DNA of 64,000 bases from Pardosa pseudoannulata (GCA_032207245.1 CM063501.1:82687168-82751167); one strand, 5' to 3'; numbered from the stretch's first letter, positions 20,869 to 33,490 are shown. Notes: generated by a model not told the origin, from the sequence alone. Translations and numbers: made by a program.

Positions 20869-22753
20869 CACGTTGATGGACACTTGTGTCTATAGCCGTC
20901 AAAGCGAAGTTCACTATGTGGCATGACGGCAAAAGCCGTCCAAATCCTCTTAGCAGCGCCCGTCTTCTGCGTTCTCTCGTGGATTGAGGCTGCGACGCGA
21001 CGAGCGAGGGCCGGGTAATTCGACGGGCCCAGTGCAGGGTGGGATAGCCCAATACTAGCGATATGCCCACAGGCGCCGGGATCAGCCTGGAGGGCTTCAC
21101 GGCCACATGGGCCAGGTTTGGCGCATGATTGTCCATAAAGAAACGGTCGTTTTTAGACAACACGGCTATAGAGGCACAAATGTGCATTTAAGTAGATGTC
21201 TAGTGTGCTGTTTTGGAAGCAATTTTTAGGTTGAATTTTTCTACCAGTTACACGACTTGCAGCTTCAGTATGCACGTGGTTGTAAGGGAGTAGTAAGATT
21301 GTATTTTCTCTTGAAACTATATTTTGGCCATTTATTTATTTTTGTTTGATTATAAACTAACCTTTTGTGTAAACTCCCCAAAATACTTTATTGCACACAA
21401 AAAAAAAATGATTATTTAAGTCCGTAAACCTGTCATTTAAGTTTTTAAATTTTTGCTGTTTTATCCGCCTGTGATGAGGCGATTTAGATCAGTAATATAA
21501 TTGATTCATTCATACAAGAAGTAAAATGCTCGGGATCTAAATCTGACCTCATCACATCTTTGTAAAAACACAGTGGAACATAAATTTATATTTTACGGAA
21601 ATTGTTGTCTTGTACAGTGGTCTCGGACGGCGTTCTAATCGCAGTCCCAGATTAGAATCCCGTCTCCGTACTTGACATTAAATAAGAATGTACCTTTGTG
21701 GAGTATTTAGGAGTCCTTAAGGGACGGAGCCCAATTAGAAGGGATAAGGTTTTTCACGTTTGCGGTCTCAAGGCGGGGTTTAAGCAGACCAATGACATTG
21801 TTACAACTATCCCGATTGGACGATAAGAAGAAAGAAGGGATAAGGTTGAAATTAATAAAATAAGAAAAATCTAAAAATTGAGAAGGTGTTCGGAAGTCCC
21901 AAAAAAGGTGTTCGATAGTCGAGACTAGAGGAGAGTCCGACAGAAGGTGTTCGAGAGTCGAGACGAGGAGAGAGTCCGACAGAAGGTGTTCGATAGTCTA
22001 GACTAGGAGAGAAGTCCGACGGAACGAGTTCGAGAGTCCAGCCAAGTCCGACAGGAAGGGTTCCTGCATCAAATAGCACGGCCGCACCCCAAACACTCAG
22101 GAGGAAGCCCCTGACCAGACCGACGAAAGATCCATAGATACCCATCAACCAGCAGTGTTCCGGGCACACCATTTTCACTCCCCAAAGGTACCCCCTTTTA
22201 CATACATTTTGAAATTGAGATTAGGTCCTCTATTTACAAAACTACTTAAGTATTAAAAATTGTAAGAACTAATTTAGAAGATGTTGACAAAGCTTATTTT
22301 ATGAAAATTAGCATCAGTTTTGTATGTACATAGATGTATATATATATATATATTATAATAATTTTACTTTTTTATATTAAGCTAGTTTCGGATGCTGTTA
22401 ATTTAGCTTTTAGTTTATCTTCATATTTATGTCTGTAGTTTCTCAGAACCTGTGGTTAAATTTAGTACAAAAATACTTTTACACAACGCAATCAAAATAA
22501 AATCACCACTATACATTTGATCACAGGTTAATACTCAAATATAAACGAGGACTACACGACACCGCCTTCGTCTTATTTCTTAGTGTCTAAAGTCCGCTGG
22601 AGCCATGACGGTTATAGCTCTCATTAAAGAGTGAATAAAAATTAAAATTATGTAAGCATAAAGAAAAGAAATATACTTCTAATATTCTAAAAATTACAAA
22701 AACAAGTAATGTTAATTTTCGAACTTCACTTGTTCCTACTGTCCGTCAATGTG
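20869..22753. mobile_element. piggyBac-type MITE split by a solo LTR
   Basis: Flanking TTAA at 20865-20868 and 22754-22757; terminal inverted repeats CACGTTGATGGACA and (reverse complement of the right end) CACATTGACGGACA pair at 12 of 14 positions. Removing the nested LTR and one CCGCC leaves about 788 bp. The left half holds a GC-rich patch (about 20940-21125) and a 141-codon minus frame (20762-21187) that crosses the MITE boundary and shows no domain I can defend. CG-containing motifs in the left half (GACGGC...GCCGTC) resemble subterminal repeats. Confidence 0.8.
21470..22561 (+). mobile_element. Solo LTR, family C copy 2 (1,092 bp), nested in MITE
   Basis: TGTGATGAGG ... ACTACACGACA with a 5-bp duplication CCGCC on both sides (21465-21469, 22562-22566). 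It is the inverted counterpart of copy 1 and about 117 bp shorter. The internal ~39-bp repeats (AGTCCGACAGAAGGTGTTCG) are more numerous here than in copy 1. The 108-codon minus frame (21852-22178) is the translation of these repeats; the like-oriented frame in copy 1 gives a similar peptide because the DNA is repeated, not because it is a gene. Confidence 0.9.
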
Positions 22754-22757
22754 TTAA

Positions 22758-23598
22758 ATAAATGAAGTCCAAATTGCCACCAAGTAATGTATGGTTCAAA
22801 CTGTTACGAAATAGTTCAGGGATTACTTAATAACATGATTTAAATTTATGCATAAAATGTGTTAGTTATGTCCATGTTTTAACATTTTACACTTTAATAT
22901 TTACCGAAATAAATTACGATAAAACTATTTACATTACTGATAAAGTATAAGTATATATTTTTATAAAAAATATATGAAACTCCAATAATTATTTAATCTT
23001 AAAATCGCAATTTTTTAAATTTTGTAGAAGCTTCGTAGATTTTTAAAGAAATTCGTACTGATTCAGCCTCGTTTTCATCTTTATACCCTTATTCATGATC
23101 TTGCCTCTAGTCTGTGCCTATGTCATCTGTCATTGTGGCTTCACTAATTGCTATGTTTCGAACCTTCTGGTGGTCAACCCTATTGAGCTAGAGAGACCCT
23201 AGTGAGCTAGAGATAGTTTCGCCTCCACACAACCATATTCTTATTCGACACACTAAAAAAATCTAATTTATCAATTCTTTTAAATTCTACAATTTTCTGT
23301 CAAAGACTGGTCGAACATTTTTGTTAAATTATAGAAGTAATTTAAATTATAGAAGTAACACCAGATATGTATTAGAGGAGCTCGTGGGTAACACCATAGG
23401 CAATATTGTCGAGAGACCACACTCCAAGAAGTAAGAACGTCGGACTACCATCACAGTCACCCGATTATTAAAGCCGATCAAACATTTGGTGTATACTGAC
23501 CACATGGGTCAGGACTCATACTCTTCGAAGGAACTCACTGGCTGTAAGTACCACAAGAGTCTCACGATTGCAGGGTAGATCACCACATGCAACCTAAA
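22758..23598. other. Unassigned sequence
   Basis: AT-rich to about 23340, then moderate GC. Near 23470 GATCAAACATTTGGTG, CCACATGGGTC is repeated in diverged form near 24685, about 1.2 kb away in the same orientation. That could be two ends of an old element. Confidence 0.4.
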
Positions 23599-23982
23599 CT
23601 ATTCTGTAACAGATAGGCTGTTTGATAGGTTTTGCTGCCTGGGAAGAGCTAAACCGATCTTCTTCTCTCGAACAGCAGACCCAGTCTCATTAATCAAGTT
23701 CATCTCTATATTTTTCCTGAGTCCTGCATGTTCTCGACGATTTCGAGAACTGACGATTTGGGAAACGGTCGAGAAGTATTCATTTTGCAAATCATTAAAG
23801 TGTCCGAACATTTGTTGTTTATGCACAGGAATAATCCCATGAGCTGAGAGGATTTCGTTCAGAGAGAAATCTGTCTCGAAAATGCCCAGACTCACTCTAG
23901 GGAAGAGTGAGTGGGTGAATCTCTTTTTTGTTGTCAAATGAAACACCTTGGTTTGTTCACTCATACACAAAATACTAGTCAA
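23599..23982 (-). CDS. Hypothetical 127-residue open frame, doubtful
   Basis: I do not recognise the product. The frame starts at 23982 and ends at 23599, is mixed in composition rather than low-complexity, and lies in DNA of higher G+C than its flanks, which is unusual here. Readable pieces include FPRVSLGIFETDFSLNEILS and REHAGLRKNIEMNLINET. There are no transmembrane runs, signal peptide, Cys clusters or catalytic motifs. No ribosomal context or introns can be judged. It may be a decayed retroelement frame (a related ~40-bp motif flanks it) or chance. Confidence 0.2.
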   Translation of the reverse strand: MTSILCMSEQTKVFHLTTKKRFTHSLFPRVSLGIFETDFSLNEILSAHGIIPVHKQQMFGHFNDLQNEYFSTVSQIVSSRNRREHAGLRKNIEMNLINETGSAVREKKIGLALPRQQNLSNSLSVTE

Positions 23983-26422
23983 AAGTACGTGTCTTAATCT
24001 AACCTTTGTCCAGGCCGATTTCTCAACTCCATAAAGTAGTCGGCTTCTAATTGGGCAAGGGAAATTTATCCCAACGAATTTAATAATACAAGTTCTTACT
24101 TAAGCGGCTCATTTTAACTTGTTTGTTGCTTGAGAAGTCGATCTGCGTAATAAGGGGTGCAAAACAGCTTCGTTTTATGAGGTTCTGCTCGTGCCTGGTT
24201 CTGGGTTAGCCTAAGTTTTAGTAAGATCAAATGTATTCATATTTGTAATCGTTTTCAATGTTTTTCTTTTACTAGTAGTAATATTGTTTAACAGTTTAAG
24301 TTACCACTTTAAAGGATTCTATACCATGTTATTTGCTTAAACCTTTTCTTTGTATGTTTTAAGTAAATTAAACTTTAGTTTTATTTTTAAAAGTTTATGT
24401 TCATTTACATTTAAAACACATTGCTGATACTCTGCAACGATAACTTTTACAATTCCATTTTTTACAATTTAAGACTGTTTAAGAAGTCCGTTTAATTTTT
24501 AGTTTGACTAAATTAGATTGACTATCACTTTTGTCTGTGTAACTCAATCGGTTACGTCAATCCTGGGTTGCTGCCTTTTTCAACATTTCTCCAACAGTTG
24601 ACTATAATAAAGGGAAACAAAGCATTCGGTAAGAAATAACATTGGATCTATGGGAATAAATTCGGTGCTAAGTAATAGAACCAATCAAAGATTTGGTGCA
24701 TACCGTCCACATGGGTCGATATTAATGCGAAAAATTAATAATATTCGAACGTTAGTTTGAGATTCCATTTAAACAGTCGATGCTCATTTACATGCAAAGA
24801 TCCGTTTTGATTTTTATACTCTACAATGAAAAATAAATTGTATTACAGGATATTTTAAAACACCCGGCTTGAAATTGTGGCATCAAATCACAATATGCAA
24901 GCTATATTCGACAGAACATAGCAGATTTACAAGCACTATCGATGTTGATGTATAACCGGTAGAAATTGTTAAATATTTTTTAAATCACCAAAGTGAGCAT
25001 ATTTTAAAATATTAAGGTAAAAAATTTTAACTTGTTCATTTTCTTTCAAAATTGAGCTTTTTCTTCGCTTATACTTCTATTTTACAAGTTTGAAATTAAT
25101 ATGTATATGTTATACAATTTCGATGCTTGTTTTATTATTAAATTTGGTGTAAACAGATTTCCATACACATTCTGAGCTTTAAAATTGTTCATTATATCAT
25201 TTTAAGTTGTTATTGTAAAACTGCATTTGTGTTATGATACATTGTATACCGTTAGAGATTCCATTGGACCATCACTGCTCTAGTTATACTAAGCTATAAT
25301 TCCAGTGCATAATGTCAATACATTATTTGTGTGTCCTTAGGTAAGATACCCGTCTTCTAATAAGTCTTCTACATAGAAAAAAAACAGTATACAGTTCATA
25401 ACAAACCGCATCAAGTGCATGAGAAAAAGTTCATGTAATTCCATTAAATATCTATAATTATCTTATAGGTTTGATATAAAAATATTTTTTATAAAACAAA
25501 ATGAATTTTGTGATCAAACATAAAGATTAAAAACAATGTGATTGTTCTAAAATAATCTGATCAGAGAATAATGCTAATATTATGCAAAGGTTAATTCAAT
25601 CTAATATTTAAAGAAAAAATCTCTTTTAAAATTTTATTTTCAAACCCTAATACTTTACATATTCATTCAGTGTAGCATTAGATTTGAAGACATAAAAGCT
25701 GAGACGGACATTAATTTCTCTAAATGAAAATATTATAAAATATATAACATAGAAAAATGTAAACGCTAAGTATCTTATGAAAAAGCTAAAGTAAATGTTA
25801 TTTACTTTGTAAAAATCATATTTCTTTTTAAAACTTTTCAATACAGAATAGCGGAAAATTTTCTTATATTAAATACATTTTACGAAACAAATAATAGCTT
25901 TTAAAGATAAAACATTTAATTCCACCCTTTGGAGAATTTATATTTTTACTTCCTATAAAAAGAACAGAATAATGTAGAAAAATAGCATTGTATATATTTT
26001 ATAATTTTATTGAGAATACTATAAACATTAAAATATTTTATTAAAAATTAAGAAAATTACTTAGAATTCAGTTTGATGGATTAAATATATGTTTAATGCC
26101 AAATTTTAAAGCTCTTGATTAAAGCGTGTAATACTGATTTTTGTTTAAATTCTTAATACAAAATAAGCTTTATATTTAAAAAAAATTTTGTAAGTTATAT
26201 TTAAACAAAATCATGTGTTAATGGATTAATTTTTTTATCATTATATAAATGCTTTTTTGAGAATTTTTATTTTGAATTGAGGATTATTATATATTTTGTA
26301 TAGGATTTTATTTAAGATAGAATAACTTAGACGTTAGATCCTTAATTTGGTTCTCATAAGAAAACATTCAGTACTAATAGAAAGATATACTTCCATTTTC
26401 TATTTAGCACATTACCTACATA
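23983..26422. other. AT-rich sequence without recognisable feature
   Basis: About 2.4 kb. Apart from the diverged ACATGGGTC motif near 24710 I see no repeat boundary, RNA or domain. The 64-codon minus frame at 25647-25841 is Phe/Tyr/Lys-rich chance sequence. Confidence 0.5.
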
Positions 26423-27068
26423 ATAATAGCCTAAGTTATCTGTCGGTCTGTCCTCGAATTTATGGAGCGTTTGGACCTGGAATGGATAGATGCATCGATA
26501 TTAGATTTTTAATGAGTTAGGGTTAGCAAAATTTAAACCGAGTAAAGTTTATCTTCTTAAAATATCGAACCGATTCTAAAATAAATTGGTATGTCTTCTT
26601 CATATCAGAGAGAAAAATACTATCGTCTTTAAAACGTTCAAAATCCACTCCATCCCTCTTTTCCGAGCTTTTAATACCATTATTTCAAACCTTATTTTCC
26701 CTGGTTCAGAACAGGGAATTAAATTTATCAATTTATCCCACAATAAATACATAAAAATTCTCTAGCATTATGACGCCATCTCATTTAATTATTTCCTATT
26801 TTTAATAGTTTAAATATCGTCTGCATTATTTTCATACATTTTATCGCTGAACTTAGATATAATGTAAATAATTTTCTTTTATATTTGGCTTAATTAATAG
26901 ATTAGGTACATATGTGATATTTTTAAATTTAATCATCGATTATTTTTTGTTGCAAGATAATTCTCTGCCAAAAAATAAACCATTTTTTACCTACCTCATA
27001 GGGTACTTTTCAATTCTGGAAAATTGAAAATTTTACTGACTCCGTCTTATGACGGACTATATGCTAGT
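26423..27068 (+). mobile_element. Dispersed repeat family A, copy 3
   Basis: Outer end ATAATAGCCTAAGTTATCTG, then GACCTGGAATGGATAGATGC, TTAGGGTTAGCAAAATTTAA, and inner end CCGTCTTATGACGGACTATA. Near-complete, and collinear with copy 1 throughout. Confidence 0.75.
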
Positions 27069-27299
27069 TTTAAATGGACTTCTAAAGAGACAAGAATATT
27101 GCAGACAGGTAGAAATTTTCACTTGATATAGAAGACGTAATAGAAATCTCCGAACAACACTAAAACTATCTGATTGGAGGTACCTTTACCAAAAGTCAGA
27201 CATACTTGTTTTAAACAAGGCATAACGCATGTTGTCAAGAAGGAGATTGGATTCCTTCAGAAAATACATAACTCAAATTCATGATTCAGTGGTATCTTT

Positions 27300-27971
27300 C
27301 CTTCCTCTGAACAAATGTTCCTTTTTTTTCTTCGCACTTTCGATTTTCGCGCTGCCTGACGTCATTAGTTCGTTTTTTACATGATTAGTCGTTCCATCGG
27401 GGAAGTCATGCACTTGCTAGTTTAAAATTCGCTTAAATCTAAGTTCGCACTCAATTCACCAAAAAAAATGTATAAAGCGGTGTTTCTACAATTTTCGTCA
27501 AAACGTCCGAAAAAAATGTACTGCACATTTCTGCCAGTGTTTTACATTTTTTGTAGAATTAGGTCGATTGTTTAACAATTTGAGAACAAAGACGCTGATA
27601 ACTTTTCATAGCTTTGTAAATCTCTATTTCGAATATTTCGTTTTAACATGAATAATAGCTTGAAGACTTTTGTAAAAAAAAATAAAAATTCTCTTAAAGA
27701 ATATTTTTATTTTTAATTTTACTTTTTAGAATCCATTTTCTTATTATCTTGACGAGCTTTATGTGTATTAAAAATTAACAATCTATAATGTCTATTTATA
27801 TATCTATTTATATCCGGAAGTCAAGGGATAATAACAACGGTGGGTTTCCCGTATTCCAATCTAGTGACAAAAGGTGAGGTAAAAAATCATAGAACACTTT
27901 GGTCACTGACACAATAAAACTTTAGCGTATTTTTGGAGATTTTTTTTCCTCGGTGTGTTCCACTCGGAGGG
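27300..27971. mobile_element. piggyBac-type element, family D copy 1
   Basis: Related along most of its length to the element at 50488-51118: GACGCTGATA(A/G)CTTTTCAT, TAAATCTCTATTTCGAA, TTTAGCGTATTTTTGGAGA and TGTTCCACTCGGAGGG are shared. The right end is sharp (GGAGGG then TTAA, 27972-27975). The left end is approximate: no TTAA or clean CCCTC terminus is visible near 27300. Open frames 27953-28150 and 27989-28189 lie at or beyond its right end and are not genes. Confidence 0.65.
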
Positions 27972-27975
27972 TTAA

Positions 27976-28764
27976 GAAAAGTCTGACACTAAATCTGAAT
28001 AAGAAATTCAGTCATAAGCGGTTTCTTGTCAAGAGTGGAACCGAAAAAATTTCTTCTGTTCAGTGGTGTCCTTTTCTCAGTGTAACGCCACCAACCAGGT
28101 CGAGTGTCTGTTCTCTGTTGAAAAATGAAGGTCACGACGTGACAATCTAAATCAAGTATGCGTTTTGACCACACGTTGCTACACAGCACTTTTTGTTATA
28201 AAATAAAATTATTATAATCTGTTACACTACAATTTGATGCATGATCTCCTAAATATATATTTTTCTTTAGTACTTCTTTTAGTGCCTATTTATGTATTTT
28301 CACAGAATGAGGGGAAATTATGAATAACTAATAAAAATTTAATTCAATCTGAGTTGAGAATTCAGGTGTATCTTCAATTTCTTCTAATTTAGAAGGAAAC
28401 ATTGAGCTTTATGTAAAAAAGTACGCTTCAGTTTTTTTAGCCCTTCCCTAGATTAAATCCTTTTGAGCTTAACTGGATTTAGTTAAACTGAAGTTGCAAG
28501 TAGTTCAGCATACAAAAAGAAAGGAATCCATATTTTAAGACAGATATTCGTTGTTCAAATCTAATATTTTGTGGTGATAGCATTGTGGTGTGAAAGAACT
28601 CCAATCAGAGAGAAATAAACTGCAATATTTCCAACGAATAATATTATTACCTTTTAATTTTCAACCTTCAATATCATTCTATTTTAATATTTAGTGAATA
28701 AAGTTGACTGCCTATATGGTGTTTCTATAATGTATTGACTATCCATCTCGAGGTATTAGAATAC
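27976..28764. other. AT-rich loop sequence of the second inverted pair
   Basis: No recognisable gene or repeat. Slight G+C rise at 27980-28180 only. Confidence 0.5.
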
Positions 28765-29408
28765 ATCCCCTCGTATAACTTGATTAGTAAAATTTTTAAT
28801 TTTCCAAAATTCTATAGTACCCTATGAAGTAGGTAAAAAAAATGGTTTGTCTTTTGCCTGAAAATTATCTTGCAACAAAAAAATAATCGATGATTAAATT
28901 TAAAATTATCCTAATCTATACCTAATCTATTCTTTAAGCCAAATATAAAGAAAACCATTTACGTAATCTCCAAGTTCAGTGATAAAACGTAAGAAAATAA
29001 TGCAGACGATATTTAAATAATTTAAAATAAGAAATGATTAAATGAGATGGTTAAAGGAATGACGTCATAATGCTAAAAAAAGGTTATTTTTACCTGATAA
29101 ACTTAATCGCTTGCTCTTAAAATGGGACTTGATATAATTGTATTAAATGCTCAAAAACGGGGGAAAATGTGTATTTCAAACGTTTTAAAGACGACAGTAT
29201 TTTTTTCTGTGATATGAAGCATTTTATAACTTAGCATAATTATTGCATAATATTTTTAATCGGATCATATTTAGGAGAATTAACTTTATCCTCTTTAAAT
29301 TTTTCTAACCCTAACTCATCAAGAATCCAATATGGATGCCTCTATTCATTCCAGGTCCATGCTTCATAAATTTGAAGACAGACGGACAGAAAACGAAGGC
29401 TATTAGTA
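28765..29408 (-). mobile_element. Dispersed repeat family A, copy 4 (inverted)
   Basis: Reverse complement of copy 3: CCTCTATTCATTCCAGGTCC and outer end GAAGGCTATTAG. The inner 25 bp no longer match the palindrome of copies 1 and 3. Confidence 0.75.
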
Positions 29409-31300
29409 TATAGGGGATAATGCAAACGAATGGCTATATAGAAATATGGCCCTACACAGCGGGAATAATACACAGTTTATTGTATACTGTGGATCCAGAT
29501 AATGTCTTAGGATTTTGCCTTAATTTTTAAAATATAAGTGATAATTATACAGAAGTAAGAACGGTTTAACTCTTTAATAGGTGTTATTAGAGCATCTTAT
29601 TATATTAAATAATTGTCTATCTCTAAAATTAAATTTTGTTATGAATTACACAATTTTTGAAGTGAATCGAATTTTTGTGTTGTACTTTTCACGATTTTAT
29701 TTGATTTATTTGGATTTTGATCCAGGTAATTTTACCAAACAATTTGTTGAATTGAAATGGATAAAATTTTGATATTTTTTCAATGAAAACTCCGAGGAAA
29801 TTCGAAATATAATTATTTTTTAAAAGCATACTTAATATTTTACTTTTACAATTCATATCATTTAACAATAGTTATGTATTATTAGATGGTAGATAATAAA
29901 ATGTCGTCTTTTTATTTGATATACTATCAATTAAACAAACGTTCTGAAAGAAAATAAAAATGTTCTGAATTGAAAAATGTTTTAATTTTAAATTTAATAA
30001 TGCTTTATTTAACATCAGCTATATAGTTTTAAATAAAATTTAATGTATATCACAATTCTAAGTACAAAATCAAATATCTCTGTAAAAATACAGTTAAATT
30101 AAAAACGCATTCAAACGTAAAATATCATTTGAAATGTATATTTGATCATTTTTCTTCCATTCCACAATAATCATTTCCGTTAATTTGTATTTAGAACTTT
30201 CTTCCTGTTTTAAAAATTTAGTAACTACCATATTAAATTCTTTTGGCTAAATAACAAATAAACTGAAATATGAAAACATATATAGTATTAAATGTTAGAT
30301 GTAGTAGATTTTTTTCAAATATATTTCAACCTAAATGAGAACAGGTATCGTGTTTATTTAATGAAACATTTTCTCCTTTAAATGATTGATTTTTTATTCC
30401 TGAAATTGTAGCAAGTTACAGAGTCTAAGATTTTGTTTAGAAAAATGCTACTAAAACTGTTATGCTAATAAATATTAATTTTGGTAAAGAGGATGACTTT
30501 AATTAGCTCGCGTTTTCTTTCAATAATGGATATTAATTTTTTTTCACATATCTAGCCTTAAAAAAGAAACTTTTTTCACTTCAAAAATGGGTATTCTTTT
30601 ATAAAAAAAACTTTTTGTAATATACGTTCATCTATTATCAAAATAAATGTTGCAAAGAAAAGTTTATTTTTTATTTTTTCTGTTATTTACTTAACGTAAT
30701 TAACTTAAAGTTTTATTTAAAGAAATAAACTAATGGTTTTTCTAGGAAATTGCCTAAATAATCTTATTTCATATTTAAAAACTCTTAAGTTCAAATAGCA
30801 CGATATGTTTTAATCCTTTAATTTCTTCTTCTCAGGTATCTTAAACATTAAATTAATAATTGTCAGGTTATACAATTTGTATTTAAAAATAAAACTTATA
30901 TATATGTACATTTACACGACACTAAATCCTGACATCATTCATATTTTTATTTAAAATTTAATATAAATAATCTTTTGTTCATGACAGTTTTAACAAAGAT
31001 TAGATTACATTTTAATGTCCTTACTGTTTGCTCAGTATCACTGTGAGCTATTTATGTGCTAACTTAGTCACTCTCAGTAAAAGAATTAATAAAATCTCTT
31101 AATTACTATTAAATCCTGACATTTATATAATATAGATAAAATATATATATATATAATATTATTATATATAATATATATATTTATATATAACAATGATATA
31201 TATTAGTTTTATAAAATATAAAAATAAAATATTTATTTTTTATTATATGCATTTAAAAAACATATTTTTGTATTTTGTATAGCTAGAAAAAAAAATTAAT
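29409..31300. other. Very AT-rich DNA
   Basis: Almost entirely A and T with long homopolymer runs; (TA)-rich cluster at 31131-31205. No gene. The 63-codon frame at 29581-29772 has a Phe/Leu/Asn-rich translation without domain. Confidence 0.6.
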
Positions 31301-32840
31301 GGTTTTTCTAGAAAATCCTAAAAACATTTCAATATCTTGAAATTTAAATTGTTTAAATCCTTTATGTTTTTAAAATTTTATTTAAATTTACCCTTATTTA
31401 AAGATATATTTTTCAATTTTTTTTTAAATTTCTGTTATTTTATTTGTATTAGACATATATTTAAAATAAATAAAAAAATATATCATTTTATTTTTTGAAA
31501 TAATTCCTAACATGACAATTATGTTATAGTATTATAATTTACATGCATAACTAAAATAAGTTAAAATCTCTTTTGTCCCCACATTTATGCTGTATAGGTT
31601 TCTTGGTATTTCTAACCCCAAAAAAATTGTTTAATAAAACTGTAAAATTAAAATAAATGAAATCGATTTTTTTCTTCATTTTTTTAAGAAAATCTCTATT
31701 TATATATTATCTCTATAATTTATATTTATATTTTAATTTTCTATAAATTCTTTAAGGCAAATATTTTTAGATAAAAATATAAAAAAAATTTTTCTTATCA
31801 TTTTTTTTAGTATAAGATGTCTTTAATTTAAATAATATTTTGAAATAGTCCAGTTTTTATAATTGTTAATAAAAAATAAGTTTTTCTTGTCCGCAGTGGC
31901 GAACACTGACAATTATGTTATATAGTAGTTATAAATATACATGTCCGGCGTAGCGGCCAGACTTAGCCAAATTAAGGGTTAAAATCTCTGTGTGTGTCTA
32001 ACAGCAATTTGATTGGCTGCTGTATGCTTGGTTCAGTGGTAAAGTTTCTAGCACGGAGGAAAGAAAGCAGTGTTTCAAATTCCACCAAACGCAGTGTTAT
32101 TAAATTAAACATAGTAAAAGCATTCACTTTTTTTCTCTTTATTTCCGTGTAACAACACTGAGCAACGCTTGGCCTTGTACAGCAAGTATCTAATATTATC
32201 TAAAGCAGCTTGATACTGATTGTAAAATTTTAAACATTTTCAGGCTAAATTCTTTAAGGCTAAATTGTTCTTAGTTATACACTAAAAATATTAAAAACAA
32301 TTTTTCTTATCCGTCGATTTTTGTTTATGTTTTGCATAACAGTACTAGATTAACTTTAATTTAGAATAACTGGTTTATTTTAAAATAGATGCCAGTTTTT
32401 ATAAAATTTTTGTGGATAAAAGAAGGATAACTTTTTACTGTCTTCTGTTGCAATGTTATACAATTTGCTAATTTGCAAAATCTAATGAGTATACATAAAT
32501 AAAAACGGTTCAAACATTACATTTAGGATAAAGTTATAAAATAAAATTTTGTCACCATATTTTAATTATGTACTACGTGTCTATGATTTAAAACATGAGT
32601 TGTGTTGTATTTTGTTCAGTATTTAATATTATCCGAAGTAGCTTCATACTGATTGTACTATTTTAAGCATTTTCAGGCTAAAGTTATGCTCTAAAAATAT
32701 TGAAAACAATTTTCTCATACCCAGAATTTCCTTTTTATTTTCCATAACACATGACAGAACTGGTTTATTTTAAAATAAATGCCTGTTTTTATAAAAATTT
32801 TGTGAATAAAAAATAGGTAACTTTTTACTGTCTTCCTTAA
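31300..32840. repeat. Degenerate ~420-bp tandem-type repeat block
   Basis: Three diverged copies share ordered landmarks. GACAATTATGTTATA recurs at about 31515 and 31908. A TTTTCAGGCTAAA...AAAATATT(G/A)AAAACAATTTT block recurs at about 32240 and 32668. GGTTTATTTTAAAATA(G/A)ATGCC and AACTTTTTACTGTCTTC recur at about 32370-32445 and 32763-32837. A more decayed copy precedes them at about 31740-31880. Boundaries are approximate. Confidence 0.55.
32022..32092 (+). pseudogene. tRNA-like segment (degenerate)
   Basis: TGGTTCAGTGGTA (32029-32041) is a perfect eukaryotic A box, as in tRNA-Gly genes. TGTTTCAAATTCC (32071-32083) is a one- or two-base variant of a B box at normal tRNA spacing. The acceptor stem does not pair convincingly and the anticodon arm is unclear, so this is a tRNA pseudogene or the head of a different tRNA-derived SINE, not a functional tRNA. 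It differs from the other SINEs in the window. Confidence 0.5.
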
Positions 32841-33486
32841 AACTATTGGATCATTATGGGGTAAAAGGATAAATACAGATTACTGAATTACACTGCGTCA
32901 TTTTGACCAATTTCTCGTTAAAAAAATGCCCTGTTTGCATTTAATTTTTTAAACTTCTTTGTTTTAAATTAAAGTAATAGGTGTTTAAGTTACCTTTTTC
33001 TTTTAATATAAAGTAAAACCGTTATGAGCTTTTTAACTTTAGTCTTCATAAAGATCACTTGGAGAGTTTACCAAGATGCAGATCAATATACAGACTGAAA
33101 TTAAAATTACCAGAAAAAATATTTTACAATACAAATGAAAGATAAGTGTCAATTTCATATTATAGATGTAATTTAAAAATAAATCTTAAAGCATTACTTA
33201 AATATAGGAAGAAATTACCTTCAAAAATCAACTGTACAAATATCCAAAATGTTCTTTGTTTGGAAATAATGTTGCTCACAAGGTTCGATATAATAGTTTT
33301 GAGTAAAAGGAGTTGGAAGTTAAAAACTTTTATTTTGTTGCTGTACACTATAAATCCTAATTCGAATGATGATGATAAATAATCCGAATGATGTCCTTTT
33401 AATTGATGTATAGATATAGTTAAAAAGAATATCCCCAATACTTCATTCTCTCAGCTACAATAGGAAAATTTCGAATCGTTGAGGAT
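32841..33486. other. AT-rich sequence without recognisable feature
   Basis: Overlapping open frames on both strands at 33146-33438 are AT-rich and domain-free. No gene called. Confidence 0.5.
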
Positions 33487-33490
33487 TTAA

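Noticed and set aside
20762..21187. 141-codon minus frame with FMDNHAPNLAH resembling a DDE transposase motif
   Set aside because: The short match is not followed by any other transposase block, and the frame crosses the MITE boundary into family B repeat DNA.
19418..22178. Conserved protein shared by 19418-19657 and the minus frame 21852-22178
   Set aside because: The similarity is explained by the two LTR copies; no domain, and the frames diverge in length and end.
18889..22561. Single foldback transposon with ~1.1-kb inverted arms
   Set aside because: Each arm has its own flush 5-bp target duplication (GTAGG, CCGCC) and TG...CA ends, so they are two solo LTR insertions.
27953..28189. Opposed 65-codon frames near the end of the piggyBac-type element
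   Set aside because: They overlap almost fully on opposite strands and begin in the transposon terminus.
32022..32092. Functional tRNA gene
   Set aside because: A and B boxes are present, but the acceptor stem does not pair and the anticodon arm is unclear.
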